Of a stretch of 9,931 nucleotides of DNA, positions 1 to 7,191 are shown in pieces. The position numbers were made by a program, and so were the translations under genes. The first letter of the stretch is position 1. Every line of letters starts with the position of its first letter. The notes beneath the pieces were generated by a model that saw nothing but the letters and a program-made list of their open reading frames with translations, was not told the DNA's origin and ran no database searches. Source of the DNA: Haliea sp040222615 (GTDB lineage: Bacteria > Pseudomonadota > Gammaproteobacteria > Pseudomonadales > Halieaceae); NCBI RefSeq assembly GCF_040222615.1, contig NZ_JAVKCQ010000163.1:1-9931 (forward strand), read 5' to 3'.

Positions 1-32
1 GCCAAATCTACCCCAACTCGACTAATCTTCAT
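1..32 (-). CDS. IS110-family transposase, N-terminal fragment (runs off left edge)
   Basis: The reverse strand opens with ATG at 32-30 and reads MKISRVGVDLA before the window ends. This matches the usual start of IS110/IS1111-type DEDD transposases, where the Asp of the V-D-L-A segment is the first catalytic acid of the RuvC-like domain. A very strong purine-rich ribosome site (GAGGAGGAGGAA on the minus strand, about 40-52) lies roughly 10 bases upstream and supports this start. These enzymes move circular intermediates without terminal inverted repeats, and in studied members target choice is guided by a structured non-coding RNA from one element end. Only 10 full codons are visible, so the IS110 versus IS1111 subgroup and intactness cannot be judged. 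Confidence 0.72.
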   Translation of the reverse strand, partial: MKISRVGVDL

Positions 33-400
33 CGCGGGTTCCTCCTCCTCGCTGGTGACTGTTGGACAGCACACTCAGTGTGGCACTTGATGCCGAAAGT
101 GGGTGAGGAGGAGTCCATCCCATTGTTAATTGGGTAGAGCCTGTTTATCACGTAACTCATTGATTTTATTGGTGTCTTGGTACCGGAGGCCACAGCCCCG
201 GCGAAATATCATGCAATCGCAATTTGTCTCAAAATCCTGAGAAAAATAGGACCAAAACGATCTTCGTTGTTTTAGCCCGTTTCAGGGTTTATCACCGTAT
301 CTCATCTTTTATGTTGTTACTATAGTAGTAACAACTGTAATTGGGGTCTGGAAAAGGATAGGCCCCGTGGCAAAGTGCAGGGCCCTAAGATCTGCCCTGA
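33..400. other. Non-coding flank of the IS110-like element
   Basis: No convincing gene is seen here. It holds the leader of the minus-strand transposase and an unknown length of insertion-sequence end DNA; the element boundary cannot be placed because IS110 elements lack terminal inverted repeats and the other end is outside the window. Small self-complementary structures occur at 70-82 (CACACT-c-AGTGTG), 84-101 (CACTT/AAGTG arms with an 8-base loop) and 313-335 (listed separately). On the minus strand the first two would lie in the transposase leader or in a structured RNA from the element end. Confidence 0.5.
313..335. repeat. Perfect inverted repeat, 10-bp arms around TAG
   Basis: The left arm GTTGTTACTA (313-322) and right arm TAGTAACAAC (326-335) are exact reverse complements separated by three bases. 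No T-tract follows on either strand, so it does not look like an intrinsic terminator. Its symmetry and AT-rich setting fit a protein-binding operator or a recombination or target site near the insertion sequence. Function is unknown. Confidence 0.6.
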
Positions 401-604
401 TTGCCGAACAGTCCAAGGCCGTCACTTGGACTTTCCTTGTTCATGGAGATTTCTAGTCTATTCTACGATGCAACTCGCGCGGCCTATGTGCGTGGCGAGC
501 TCATGCACAAGCGGCGCAAGCCGATGGCCGATTGGGCGAAGTTCCGCGATTCCAGCAGGACCGGGAACGACGGTAAAGTGGTCGCCATTGGTGAGCGCGG
601 CTAA
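401..604 (+). pseudogene. Remnant of a P4-type tyrosine recombinase (integrase) C-terminus
   Basis: From about 443 this frame reads like the extreme C-terminus of P4-like phage or island integrases. It has a Y-D-A-T-R-A-A-Y-x-R-G-E-L helix, then H-K-R-R-K-P-M-A-D-W-A-K-F (the usual K-R-R-x-x-M-x-x-W-A-x-[YF] signature), then a short tail D-G-K-V-V-A-I. The catalytic core with its Arg, His and Tyr residues is absent: nothing upstream in any frame resembles it and no ribosome site precedes the ORF. The first 14 or so residues are probably unrelated read-through. It is best read as the scar of an integrated element, now decayed or cut by the neighbouring insertion sequence. Recognition is by motif pattern only. 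Confidence 0.55.
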
Positions 605-1074
605 CGACGCCATGTTTGCAGGCGCAGACTGGCTATGGTGGGGAGATCTGCAATACAAACCGCCCCGGCAGCTTAGCTACCCACAAATGGCACTTGCCTA
701 CTAAGGTGTGATTATCGAGCGCTCTCGCCCAACACGGGCTTGTCCCTAACAGCAACGTCCGCGGGCAGGACAAACCAGCGCAGGTGTTCGTGGGTGGGTG
801 ACAGCCTCAGATTGGCGGCCATTGTCGGGCGATCCCCCCGGATTAACTCGTATTCAGCCAGTTCCAGCTGTGCTGTCAACATTTAGGTGGCTAATCAGTT
901 CCAAGTTAGAACTCGAGAGCTTCCTGGTCTCTGTCTTATCCTCTCCAACATTCGATAGATCAAGCTGTACAACCTTTTTGTTATATTCTCGACCGCTGAA
1001 ATAGCTAACCCCATCCGGCCATCATCTCCCGGTGTGGGGAGAAACCTCGACCGCTGGCTCTAGGCGGGCGAGAC
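605..1074. other. Gene-poor stretch between the integrase scar and the DUF1330 gene
   Basis: No gene is recognisable on the plus strand, and the open frames there have compositions unlike proteins. The only coding-like signal is the short minus-strand ORF at 712-882, listed separately. A 6-bp stem (TCTCCC 1025-1030, GGGAGA 1037-1042) lies just downstream of the DUF1330 stop codon but lacks a U-tract. The region becomes AT-rich around 880-1010. It is most simply degraded island DNA. Confidence 0.5.
712..882 (-). CDS. Doubtful 56-codon small ORF or gene remnant
   Basis: A minus-strand frame from ATG at 882-880 to TAA at 714-712 encodes about 56 residues, with an internal ATG at 822. The protein is charged and has a plausible soluble composition: an acidic leucine-rich start (QLELAEYELIRGDRPT) followed by LSPTHEHLRWFVLPADVAVRD. 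It reads more like real coding sequence than the surrounding frames. No good ribosome site precedes it, and a stop codon lies immediately before the ATG. It may be the C-terminal remnant of a larger gene disrupted upstream. I do not recognise the family and no function is proposed; it could be chance. Confidence 0.25.
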   Translation of the reverse strand: MLTAQLELAEYELIRGDRPTMAANLRLSPTHEHLRWFVLPADVAVRDKPVLGESAR

Positions 1075-1506
1075 CTAGCGCGAGAGCGCGGTCTGTGCCT
1101 GCTCTAGTGACAGGCAGTGGATTAGCAGCTGGTGGGCGAGGCCCGCCTCGCGGTGGACGTGCACATCTCCGTAGTTCGCGCTCCCCCTAACCTTCTGGTA
1201 TGCCTCGAGGCGTGGGTACTCGACGATCGCGACGCTGTCCCAGGGTGGCTCGTCGTCGTCGCCAATCACGAGCGTATTGCAGCGCCCGTTCCAGACTACG
1301 CGCCCCCCGACACTGGCAATCAGCTTCGAGACGCCTTCGACGTAGATCGCGTAGGCCTGCTCTCCAGTCAGGTCGGTCATGTGGCCGTCCGCGTACTCCG
1401 CGTGCGGCTTGAACTTCAGCAGGTTCAACAGGTATACGGGCCCGTCCGCCGGCACCTGCGTGGCGAGCTTCTGGATCTGCTCCGGACGCGGCTTTGTAGC
1501 GGGCAT
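1075..1506 (-). CDS. DUF1330 family protein
   Basis: The 143-residue product has the DUF1330 hallmark G-P-V-Y-L-L-N-L-L-K-F-K (about residues 22-33). It also has the later pattern G-G-R-V-V-W-N-G, a strand ending S-V-A-I-V-E-Y-P, then A-Y-Q-K-V. DUF1330 proteins are small cytoplasmic ferredoxin-like alpha/beta proteins of the dimeric alpha-beta-barrel superfamily; their biochemical role is mostly undefined. The core domain is usually around 95 residues, and this is the longer form with extra segments around residues 40-60. The ATG has a strong AAGGAGA site seven bases upstream. The gene diverges from the amidohydrolase operon, and its upstream region carries TGCGCA-type boxes like those of the other promoters, so it is probably co-regulated. 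Family call confident; function open. Confidence 0.85.
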   Translation of the reverse strand: MPATKPRPEQIQKLATQVPADGPVYLLNLLKFKPHAEYADGHMTDLTGEQAYAIYVEGVSKLIASVGGRVVWNGRCNTLVIGDDDEPPWDSVAIVEYPRLEAYQKVRGSANYGDVHVHREAGLAHQLLIHCLSLEQAQTALSR

Positions 1507-1574
1507 GGTTTCTCCTTGTTCCGGTTGGGCAACCGCCCATAAAAGGGGGGTATTAGTTAAAAAATGTAAGTATC

Positions 1575-1645
1575 ATTGCGCAATTATAGATAGATATGAA
1601 AAAATAATGCAATACGCGCATCTATAATGTGGAAAGTTGCGCGTT
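1575..1645 (-). promoter_or_regulatory. Predicted promoter and operator cluster of the DUF1330 gene
   Basis: On the minus strand a TATAAT -10 (1588-1583) is preceded at 18 bp by TTGCAT (1612-1607), a -35 of the same form as in the second monooxygenase promoter. The palindrome ATTGCGCAAT (1575-1584) overlaps the -10 and would sit near the transcription start. A second box, ATGCGCGTAT on the minus strand (1621-1612), abuts the -35 and resembles the ATACGCGTAT palindrome of the monooxygenase promoters. A third GCGC core lies at 1639-1642. The placement fits repression, but no regulator gene is in the window. Confidence 0.45.
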
Positions 1646-1680
1646 ATCATCGTACTATCTGGCCGGCGCTTTACTTAACT

Positions 1681-1780
1681 TATGCGCACAATATAAACTA
1701 TATTAATGCGCAAAAAAAGTATAATATAGAAAATTATTGAAAACTGCGTAGCGAAAATTACAATCTTGAACTCGAGGAGA
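1681..1780 (+). promoter_or_regulatory. Predicted promoter of the amidohydrolase-molybdohydroxylase operon
   Basis: A perfect TATAAT -10 lies at 1720-1725 in very AT-rich DNA; no good -35 is present at the right distance, which suggests an activator-dependent or unusual promoter. Two TGCGCA boxes (1683-1688 and 1707-1712) are 24 bp apart, the same spacing as the two boxes before the first monooxygenase gene (7676 and 7700). The ribosome site GAGGAGA (1774-1780) sits six bases before ATG 1787 and decides that start over the in-frame TTG at 1766. Confidence 0.5.
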
Positions 1781-1786
1781 TACACC

Positions 1787-3460
1787 ATGAGCGAATTTGA
1801 TGTAGTCATCAGAAATGGCAGCCTGATTGATGGTACTGGTTCGACGCCGCAAGCGGGCGATATCGCCTTCACGGACGGTACAATCGCCGCCATCGGCTCA
1901 TTCGAAGGTAAGGGCCGGCGAGAACTTGATGCGGAAGGATTGAGCGTCGCGCCTGGCTTTATCGACATCCACACGCACTTCGACCCGCAGCTCTGCTGGG
2001 ATGGGCATGCGACGCCGTCGATCGAGCATGGCATAACCACGATCGTGACGGGCAACTGCTCGCTGAGCCTCGCGCCGATCCAGGACAGGCAGGCGGCAGA
2101 CAGAGTCGTCAGCTTGTTTGGCGTGATTGAAGATATCAAGAAGCGCACCTTCGACGCAGCGGTACCCTTCACATGGCACAGTTTTGGCGATTACCTCAAT
2201 CATATCCGACCGAAGCTCGGGATCAATGTCGGCGCTCTGATCGGGCACTCAATGATTCGGCTGTACGTCATGGGGGCGGCCAGTCAGGAACGCGTTGCAA
2301 CGCCCGAAGAGATTGAACAGATGTGCGCGCTGGTCGAGGAAGCCATGGCTGCCGGTGCGTTGGGGATATCCAGCTCCTATGTCGATTTGGATGAAACAGG
2401 AAAGCCGGTGCCCAGCCAGTACGCGGACATTGATGAAAAAATTGCGCTGGCGAAGGCCATGGCGAAGAGTGGTCGTGGCATCTGGCAGATCGCGCCGTTC
2501 CTCCCCGATCTGAACCGCCAGCTCGACAACATACGTGAACTGGGCGAGATCAGCCTGGCCGCAGGTGTGCCCTGCAGCCTGCAGCCGGTCCTGAGTTCAC
2601 CCCAATACCCTCATGCCGAAGCAATTATCGCTGGTTTCGAAGAACAACAGGCCCGGGGTGCGCGTGTGTTCGGGCAAGTGATGCCGCGCTGCTTTGATAT
2701 GAACCTGCGCTTGACTGAAACCACCATGATGTTCTACTCATTACCGAGCTGGAAGGCGATCATGGATCTGCCAGCCAGCGAGCGCGCCGCGGCTTTTGGC
2801 GACCAGGGGGCACGAGACAGGCTTGTCTCGGAGGTGAAAACAGACAAGGGTTTAATGACTGTTGTGATGCCGTTTCTCATCGTCGGTCAGACCACCAGCG
2901 AGGCCAATGCAGCGTATAAAGGTCGAACGCTTAAAGATATCGCAAAAGCGGAAGGCAAGGAGATCGGAGAAGTCCTGCTCGATATTGCGCTCGCCGATAA
3001 TCTGGAAACAGAATTCCAGTTGAGGAACGTGATCAATGCCAACAAGCCCGCGGTTGCAGAGCTGATGGATCACCCGCTGTGTCACGTCGGCGCATCCGAT
3101 GCCGGTGCTCATGTCACCCAGTTCTGTGGTACCGGCGACACGACTCACCTGCTGGAACACTACGTCAGGGAAACCGGGCGCATGACGCTCGAGCGAGCGG
3201 TTCATCGCTTGACCGGCGAGCTTGCAGCCGACTGGGGTTTGAAAGACCGAGGCACTCTTGAAGTCGGCAAGGCGGCGGATGTTGTCGTGTTTGATCCGGC
3301 GACGGTATCGGTCGGCGAGGAAGAGTTTGTCGATGATTTTCCAGGTGAAGCTCGTCGCTACGTAAGAAGGTCGACTGGATATCACAGTGTGTTTGTCAAC
3401 GGCGAGCTGGCCTACGATGAAAACGGCTACTCCGAAAATCTCGCAGGCAGAATAGTTTAA
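1787..3460 (+). CDS. N-acyl-D-amino-acid deacylase-like amidohydrolase
   Basis: The 557-residue cytoplasmic protein belongs to the metal-dependent amidohydrolase superfamily, amidohydrolase-3/D-aminoacylase branch, which hydrolyses C-N bonds of amides or cyclic amides. It shows the N-terminal beta-sandwich strands (V-V-I-R-N-G-S-L-I-D-G-T-G), H-x-H metal ligands at 62 and 64 in I-D-I-H-T-H-F-D-P, and the D-aminoacylase-type Cys 91 in T-G-N-C-S. It also has a G-H-S-M-I-R segment at 153-158, the catalytic-type Asp 438 in A-S-D-A-G-A-H, and a C-terminal G-K-A-A-D-V-V-V-F-D-P strand. The His motifs that complete the metal site in characterised D-aminoacylases are not evident: W-Q-I-A-P-F (233-238) and S-L-Q-P-V (264-268) stand there. 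The true substrate may therefore not be an N-acyl-D-amino acid. It is first in the operon, 43 bases before the FAD subunit. Confidence 0.85.
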   Translation: MSEFDVVIRNGSLIDGTGSTPQAGDIAFTDGTIAAIGSFEGKGRRELDAEGLSVAPGFIDIHTHFDPQLCWDGHATPSIEHGITTIVTGNCSLSLAPIQDRQAADRVVSLFGVIEDIKKRTFDAAVPFTWHSFGDYLNHIRPKLGINVGALIGHSMIRLYVMGAASQERVATPEEIEQMCALVEEAMAAGALGISSSYVDLDETGKPVPSQYADIDEKIALAKAMAKSGRGIWQIAPFLPDLNRQLDNIRELGEISLAAGVPCSLQPVLSSPQYPHAEAIIAGFEEQQARGARVFGQVMPRCFDMNLRLTETTMMFYSLPSWKAIMDLPASERAAAFGDQGARDRLVSEVKTDKGLMTVVMPFLIVGQTTSEANAAYKGRTLKDIAKAEGKEIGEVLLDIALADNLETEFQLRNVINANKPAVAELMDHPLCHVGASDAGAHVTQFCGTGDTTHLLEHYVRETGRMTLERAVHRLTGELAADWGLKDRGTLEVGKAADVVVFDPATVSVGEEEFVDDFPGEARRYVRRSTGYHSVFVNGELAYDENGYSENLAGRIV

Positions 3461-3503
3461 CCGGCTGACCGGGCCACCTCGCAAACCACACAGGGGAGAG
3501 TTT

Positions 3504-4397
3504 ATGGAAGCGTTCGCTTATGTCGCGCCCTCCAGCATTGACGAGGCCGTCGCAGAGCTGGCCAAGCATGCCAAGAAGGGCCACCGGGCACAGGTGCTCG
3601 CCGGCGGTACCGATCTGCTGGTGCAGTTGCGAGGTGCCGATATTGAGCCCCGGATCCTGGTCGACATCAAGAAAGTAGCCGAGACCAACCGGCTGCACCT
3701 TGGCAAGAACGAGATCTTCATCGGCGCTGCCATACCCAGCGCGGTACTGAACGAAAACACGGAGCTGGTCGAGTTGCTCCCAGGGCTGCTCGAGGCTGCC
3801 GACCTGATCGGCTCCACCCAGATCCAGGGACGCGCCACGCTGGGTGGCAACCTGTGCAACGCGTCTCCTGCTGGCGACACGATCCCGGCAATGATCGCCG
3901 TGGGCGTTAGTTGTGTCATTATCGGGGGCAAGGGGCAGCGCGAAATGCCGGTGGAGAAGTTTGTCCTCGGCGTCGGCAGAAATGCCCTCAAAGCAGGTGA
4001 GTTTTTGGTTGGTCTGAAGATTCCACGTCCCAAGAGCCGCAGCGCGGACGCTTATATGCGGTTCATTCCCCGCACCGAGATGGACATTGCCGTGGCTGGC
4101 TGTGGTGTCAGCGTCACCCTGGACGCCAAAGGACTATGCAAGGAGGCGAGAGTCGCCATTGGTGCGGTAGCACCCACCGCGATTCTGGTGCCCGCGGCAG
4201 CCAGGGCCCTGATTGGCACCACGCTGGATGACGCGGCGCTTGCCGCTGCTGCTGCGGCTTGTTCGGATGCAGCATCGCCCATTACTGACAAGCGCGGCAC
4301 CATCGACTTCCGGCGCAAGGTAGTTGGCGTGCTCTGTCGCCGGGCCACTGCCATTGCCCGAGATCGGGCGCTCGCTCGCAAAGCTTTAGGAGTATGA
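3504..4397 (+). CDS. Molybdenum hydroxylase FAD-binding subunit (CoxM/XdhB-type)
   Basis: This 297-residue protein is the medium subunit of a three-part xanthine-dehydrogenase-family hydroxylase. It carries FAD and passes electrons from the iron-sulfur subunit to an acceptor. The two FAD-binding signatures are clear: A-G-G-T-D-L-L at 33-39 and A-T-L-G-G-N-L-C-N-A-S-P-A-G-D from residue 111. The C-terminal third fits the CO-dehydrogenase flavoprotein C-terminal domain (V-A-I-G-A-V-A-P-T). Length is normal for the family (about 290). The ATG follows GGGGAG (3493-3498) by five bases. No 4Fe-4S insertion of the kind found in 4-hydroxybenzoyl-CoA reductase beta subunits is seen, since there is no extra Cys cluster. 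It is followed at one base by the [2Fe-2S] subunit, implying translational coupling. Confidence 0.92.
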   Translation: MEAFAYVAPSSIDEAVAELAKHAKKGHRAQVLAGGTDLLVQLRGADIEPRILVDIKKVAETNRLHLGKNEIFIGAAIPSAVLNENTELVELLPGLLEAADLIGSTQIQGRATLGGNLCNASPAGDTIPAMIAVGVSCVIIGGKGQREMPVEKFVLGVGRNALKAGEFLVGLKIPRPKSRSADAYMRFIPRTEMDIAVAGCGVSVTLDAKGLCKEARVAIGAVAPTAILVPAAARALIGTTLDDAALAAAAAACSDAASPITDKRGTIDFRRKVVGVLCRRATAIARDRALARKALGV

Positions 4398-4398
4398 A

Positions 4399-4878
4399 AT
4401 GAATAAGATCCAGGTCATCACTTCAATCAACCACGAAGAAGTGGAATTTCTATGCGAGCCACAGGAGACGCTGCTGGACGTGCTGCGCGAGACGCTGGGC
4501 CGCACCGGCACCAAGGAAGGCTGCGCCACCGGCGACTGTGGTGCCTGTAGCGTGCTGGTGGACGACCGATTGGTTTGCTCCTGCCTGGTGCTGGCGGCGG
4601 AGACGGGGGGGCGTGAGATCACGACCATCGAAGGCATCGCCACCGAGGAGGGGCTGCATCCCATTCAGCAGAAGTTTCTTGATCATGCCGCCCTACAGTG
4701 CGGCATCTGCACACCTGGGTTGATCATCGCCACCAAATCGCTGCTGGACCGTCATCCGGACCCGGACGAAACCACCATACGCTACTGGCTGGCCGGCAAT
4801 CTATGCCGCTGCACCGGTTACGACAAAATCGTTCGCGCCGTTCAGGACGTGGCCCGAGATCTAGCTGGCCCGGCCTGA
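4399..4878 (+). CDS. Molybdenum hydroxylase [2Fe-2S] subunit (CoxS/XdhC-domain-free small subunit)
   Basis: The 159-residue small subunit carries two [2Fe-2S] clusters that wire the molybdenum centre to FAD. The plant-ferredoxin-type cluster is held by Cys 42, 47, 50 and 62 (C-x4-C-x2-C-x11-C). The second, four-helix-type cluster is held by Cys 101, 104, 136 and 138 (Q-C-G-I-C-T-P-G and C-R-C-T-G-Y). Gln 100 is the conserved residue that touches the pterin cofactor in this family. Family members usually have Phe or Ile at the middle of the Q-C-G-x-C motif, so nothing is missing. The start ATG has AGGAG six bases upstream inside the end of the previous gene. No Tat or Sec signal is present, so the complex should be cytoplasmic. 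Confidence 0.95.
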   Translation: MNKIQVITSINHEEVEFLCEPQETLLDVLRETLGRTGTKEGCATGDCGACSVLVDDRLVCSCLVLAAETGGREITTIEGIATEEGLHPIQQKFLDHAALQCGICTPGLIIATKSLLDRHPDPDETTIRYWLAGNLCRCTGYDKIVRAVQDVARDLAGPA

Positions 4879-4907
4879 ACTCACGACTTATTGGAGACTT
4901 CAAGAAA

Positions 4908-7175
4908 GTGTCTGAATCAATTGATTACAAGTTAGTAGGTACCTCGCCTGTTCGCCCTGACGGGGTCGATAAGGTCACTGGACGAGCGCAGTACGGTGCG
5001 GACCTGAACCTGCCCAACCAGATCCATGGCAAGGTGCTTCGCAGTCCGTATGCCCATGCCCGGATCAAGCGAATCGACACCAGCCGTGCCATGGCGATGC
5101 CCGGCGTTTACGCAGTCATTACAGGCGAAGACTTCCCTCCGCCACCTGAACATGGAGACGTTGGCGGCGAGGCTGGCGGCTCCATCGGGGATCTCGCCAG
5201 GGTCATCATGGCCCGGGACAAGGCGCTCTATCACGGCCACGCGGTTGCCGCGGTGGCGGCCCGGTCACTGCGCATCGCCGACGAGGCGCTGGCGGCCATC
5301 GAAGTGGAATACGAGGTACTCGAGCCGGTGCTTGACCTCGATGCGGCGATGGCGCCAGGCGCTCCCCTGCTCGACGAGAACTGCTTTACCAAGAACCTTC
5401 CCGAGAAGACCGACAAACCGAGTAACATCGCCGAAGTCATGGTGCTCTCCCGGGGCGATGTGGATCAGGGCTTCGAGCAGGCGGACGTCATCGTCGAAGG
5501 CGAATACCGGATTCCGATGGCCCACCAGGGCTATATCGAGCCTCACGCCTGCATCGCCAACACCAATGAAGCGGGCCAGTCTACCGTGTGGTGCTGCACC
5601 CAGGCTCACTTCGACTTCCGCGCCATAACCGCCAAGGTGCTGAACATGAACGTGGCGGATCTGAAGTTCATCGCCTCGGAGATCGGCGGTGGCTTCGGTG
5701 GCAAGACGGTGGTCTATCTCGAGCCGCTGGCGGTGCTGCTGTCACTCAAGGCACGTCGACCCGTGAAGATGAAGATGACTAGGGAGGAGGTGTTCCGCGC
5801 CACCGGGCCGACGTCCGGAACTCACTGCAAGATTAAGGTCGGGGCCAAAAAGGACGGCACCCTCACCGCCGCGACGGCGTGGATGGCCTATGAGGCCGGC
5901 GCCTACGCCGGCTCGCCGATGGGTGCCGGAGCCATGACGGTCTTTGTGCCGTATGACCTAGAGAATTTCAAGGTCGAGGGCTACGAGGTTCTGCTGAACA
6001 AGCCCAAGGTGGGCGCTTACCGTGCACCCGGTGCCCCTCAGTCGATGCACGCCATGGAGTCGGCGATGGACGATCTGGCGCGTGAATTAAATATGGACCC
6101 CTTGGACCTGCGCCTGAAGAACGCAGCCGAGGAAGGCACCCGCGCACCCTACGGCCCCAAGTTTCCGGTGATTGGCCTGAAGGAGTGCCTGCGTGCAGCC
6201 AAGGCACACCCGAACTACACTCGTGCGCTGCCCGAGGGCGCTGGCCGTGGCGTTGCCGTCGGTTTCTGGTTCAATTTCGGCCTGCAGTCCAGCGCCGAAG
6301 TGCACATTAATGAAAACGGTACGGTGACCGTGGTCGAGGGCAACCCGGATATCGGTGGCTCACGCGCCAGCATGTGCATCATGGCCGCCGAGACCTTGGG
6401 CGTGCCATACGAGAGCGTGCGCACGCTGATAGGCGACACCGAAAGCACGGGCTTCTCGAACTCCACCGGCGGCAGCCGCACGACGTTCGCCACAGGCATG
6501 GCCGTGGTGCGCGCCTGCGAGGACATCATCGCCCAGTGTCGTGCCCGTGCGGCGGTCACTTGGGGCATCGACGAAGATCAGGTGCTCTGGGTGGACGGCC
6601 AGGCGATTCCCGCATCAGGCGTCAATGACGAACTCAAGCCGCTCAGTCTGGCGGATATCGCTGAAAACGCCGCCAAGACGGGCGGGCCGCTGCTCAGCCG
6701 CGCTTCACTGACGGCAAAGGGGGCTGGCCCCTCGTTCTCGGTGAACATTGCCGATCTGCAGGTGGACCGTGAGACCGGCAAGATCGACGTGCTGGCTTTC
6801 ACCGCTATTCAGGATGCCGGTCGTGCCATCCACAAGGCGTATGTAGAGGGTCAGTTGCAGGGCGGCGCTGCCCAGGGGCTGGGCTGGGCGCTGAACGAAG
6901 AGTACATCTACAATGCTGACGGAATCATGGAGAACGCTGGGTTTCTCGACTATCGAATGCCGGTGGCTTCGGATCTGCCGATGATCGACACGCACATCGT
7001 CGAGGTGCCAAACCCCAGGCACCCCTACGGCGTCCGCGGCGTCGGCGAGACGCCCATCGTCGCTCCGCTCGCCGCGACTGCCAACGCGGTGCGTGATGCC
7101 ATCGGCATCCGTATCCACGATCTGCCGCTGTCACCGCCGCGGGTGCTGGCCGCCCTGGATGCCGCCGGCGACTGA
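4908..7175 (+). CDS. Molybdenum hydroxylase large, molybdopterin-binding subunit (CoxL/XdhA-type)
   Basis: The 755-residue catalytic subunit binds the molybdenum-pterin-dinucleotide cofactor and hydroxylates its substrate with oxygen from water. Near the N-terminus is the aldehyde-oxidase a/b hammerhead start (V-x-x-D-G-V-D-K-V-T-G-R-A-Q-Y-G-A-D). The cofactor motif G-G-G-F-G-G-K is at 260-266, the active-site loop G-A-Y-R-A-P-G-A-P-Q at 369-378, and the catalytic Glu 714 in G-V-G-E-T (711-715). The loop is not the A-Y-R-C-S-F-R of form I CO dehydrogenase, so CO oxidation is unlikely; an N-heterocycle, aldehyde or CoA-thioester aromatic is more plausible. I chose GTG 4908 because GGAG (4893-4896) precedes it and homology starts there. 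The open frame reaches back to 4698, but that part overlaps the small-subunit gene and is not family-like. Confidence 0.93.
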   Translation: MSESIDYKLVGTSPVRPDGVDKVTGRAQYGADLNLPNQIHGKVLRSPYAHARIKRIDTSRAMAMPGVYAVITGEDFPPPPEHGDVGGEAGGSIGDLARVIMARDKALYHGHAVAAVAARSLRIADEALAAIEVEYEVLEPVLDLDAAMAPGAPLLDENCFTKNLPEKTDKPSNIAEVMVLSRGDVDQGFEQADVIVEGEYRIPMAHQGYIEPHACIANTNEAGQSTVWCCTQAHFDFRAITAKVLNMNVADLKFIASEIGGGFGGKTVVYLEPLAVLLSLKARRPVKMKMTREEVFRATGPTSGTHCKIKVGAKKDGTLTAATAWMAYEAGAYAGSPMGAGAMTVFVPYDLENFKVEGYEVLLNKPKVGAYRAPGAPQSMHAMESAMDDLARELNMDPLDLRLKNAAEEGTRAPYGPKFPVIGLKECLRAAKAHPNYTRALPEGAGRGVAVGFWFNFGLQSSAEVHINENGTVTVVEGNPDIGGSRASMCIMAAETLGVPYESVRTLIGDTESTGFSNSTGGSRTTFATGMAVVRACEDIIAQCRARAAVTWGIDEDQVLWVDGQAIPASGVNDELKPLSLADIAENAAKTGGPLLSRASLTAKGAGPSFSVNIADLQVDRETGKIDVLAFTAIQDAGRAIHKAYVEGQLQGGAAQGLGWALNEEYIYNADGIMENAGFLDYRMPVASDLPMIDTHIVEVPNPRHPYGVRGVGETPIVAPLAATANAVRDAIGIRIHDLPLSPPRVLAALDAAGD

Positions 7176-7191
7176 GATCGTCGGAGCTGCT

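Noticed and set aside
375..704. 109-codon plus-strand open frame
   Set aside because: It overlaps the better-supported integrase remnant in another frame, has a Cys/Trp/Pro-rich random-looking composition and lacks a ribosome site.
798..1004. 68-codon plus-strand open frame
   Set aside because: Low-complexity Ser/Leu-rich translation in AT-rich DNA with no ribosome site. It partly overlaps the more protein-like minus-strand ORF.
1025..1042. Possible terminator after the DUF1330 gene
   Set aside because: The stem is only six bp and the minus strand continues ATGATGG rather than a T-run.
4698..4907. Upstream extension of the large molybdenum subunit frame
   Set aside because: It overlaps the small-subunit gene out of frame and does not look like the family. 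GTG 4908 has a ribosome site and begins the conserved region.
4908..7175. Aerobic CO dehydrogenase (coxL)
   Set aside because: The active-site loop is A-Y-R-A-P-G-A-P-Q rather than A-Y-R-C-S-F-R of form I enzymes, so CO oxidation is not supported.
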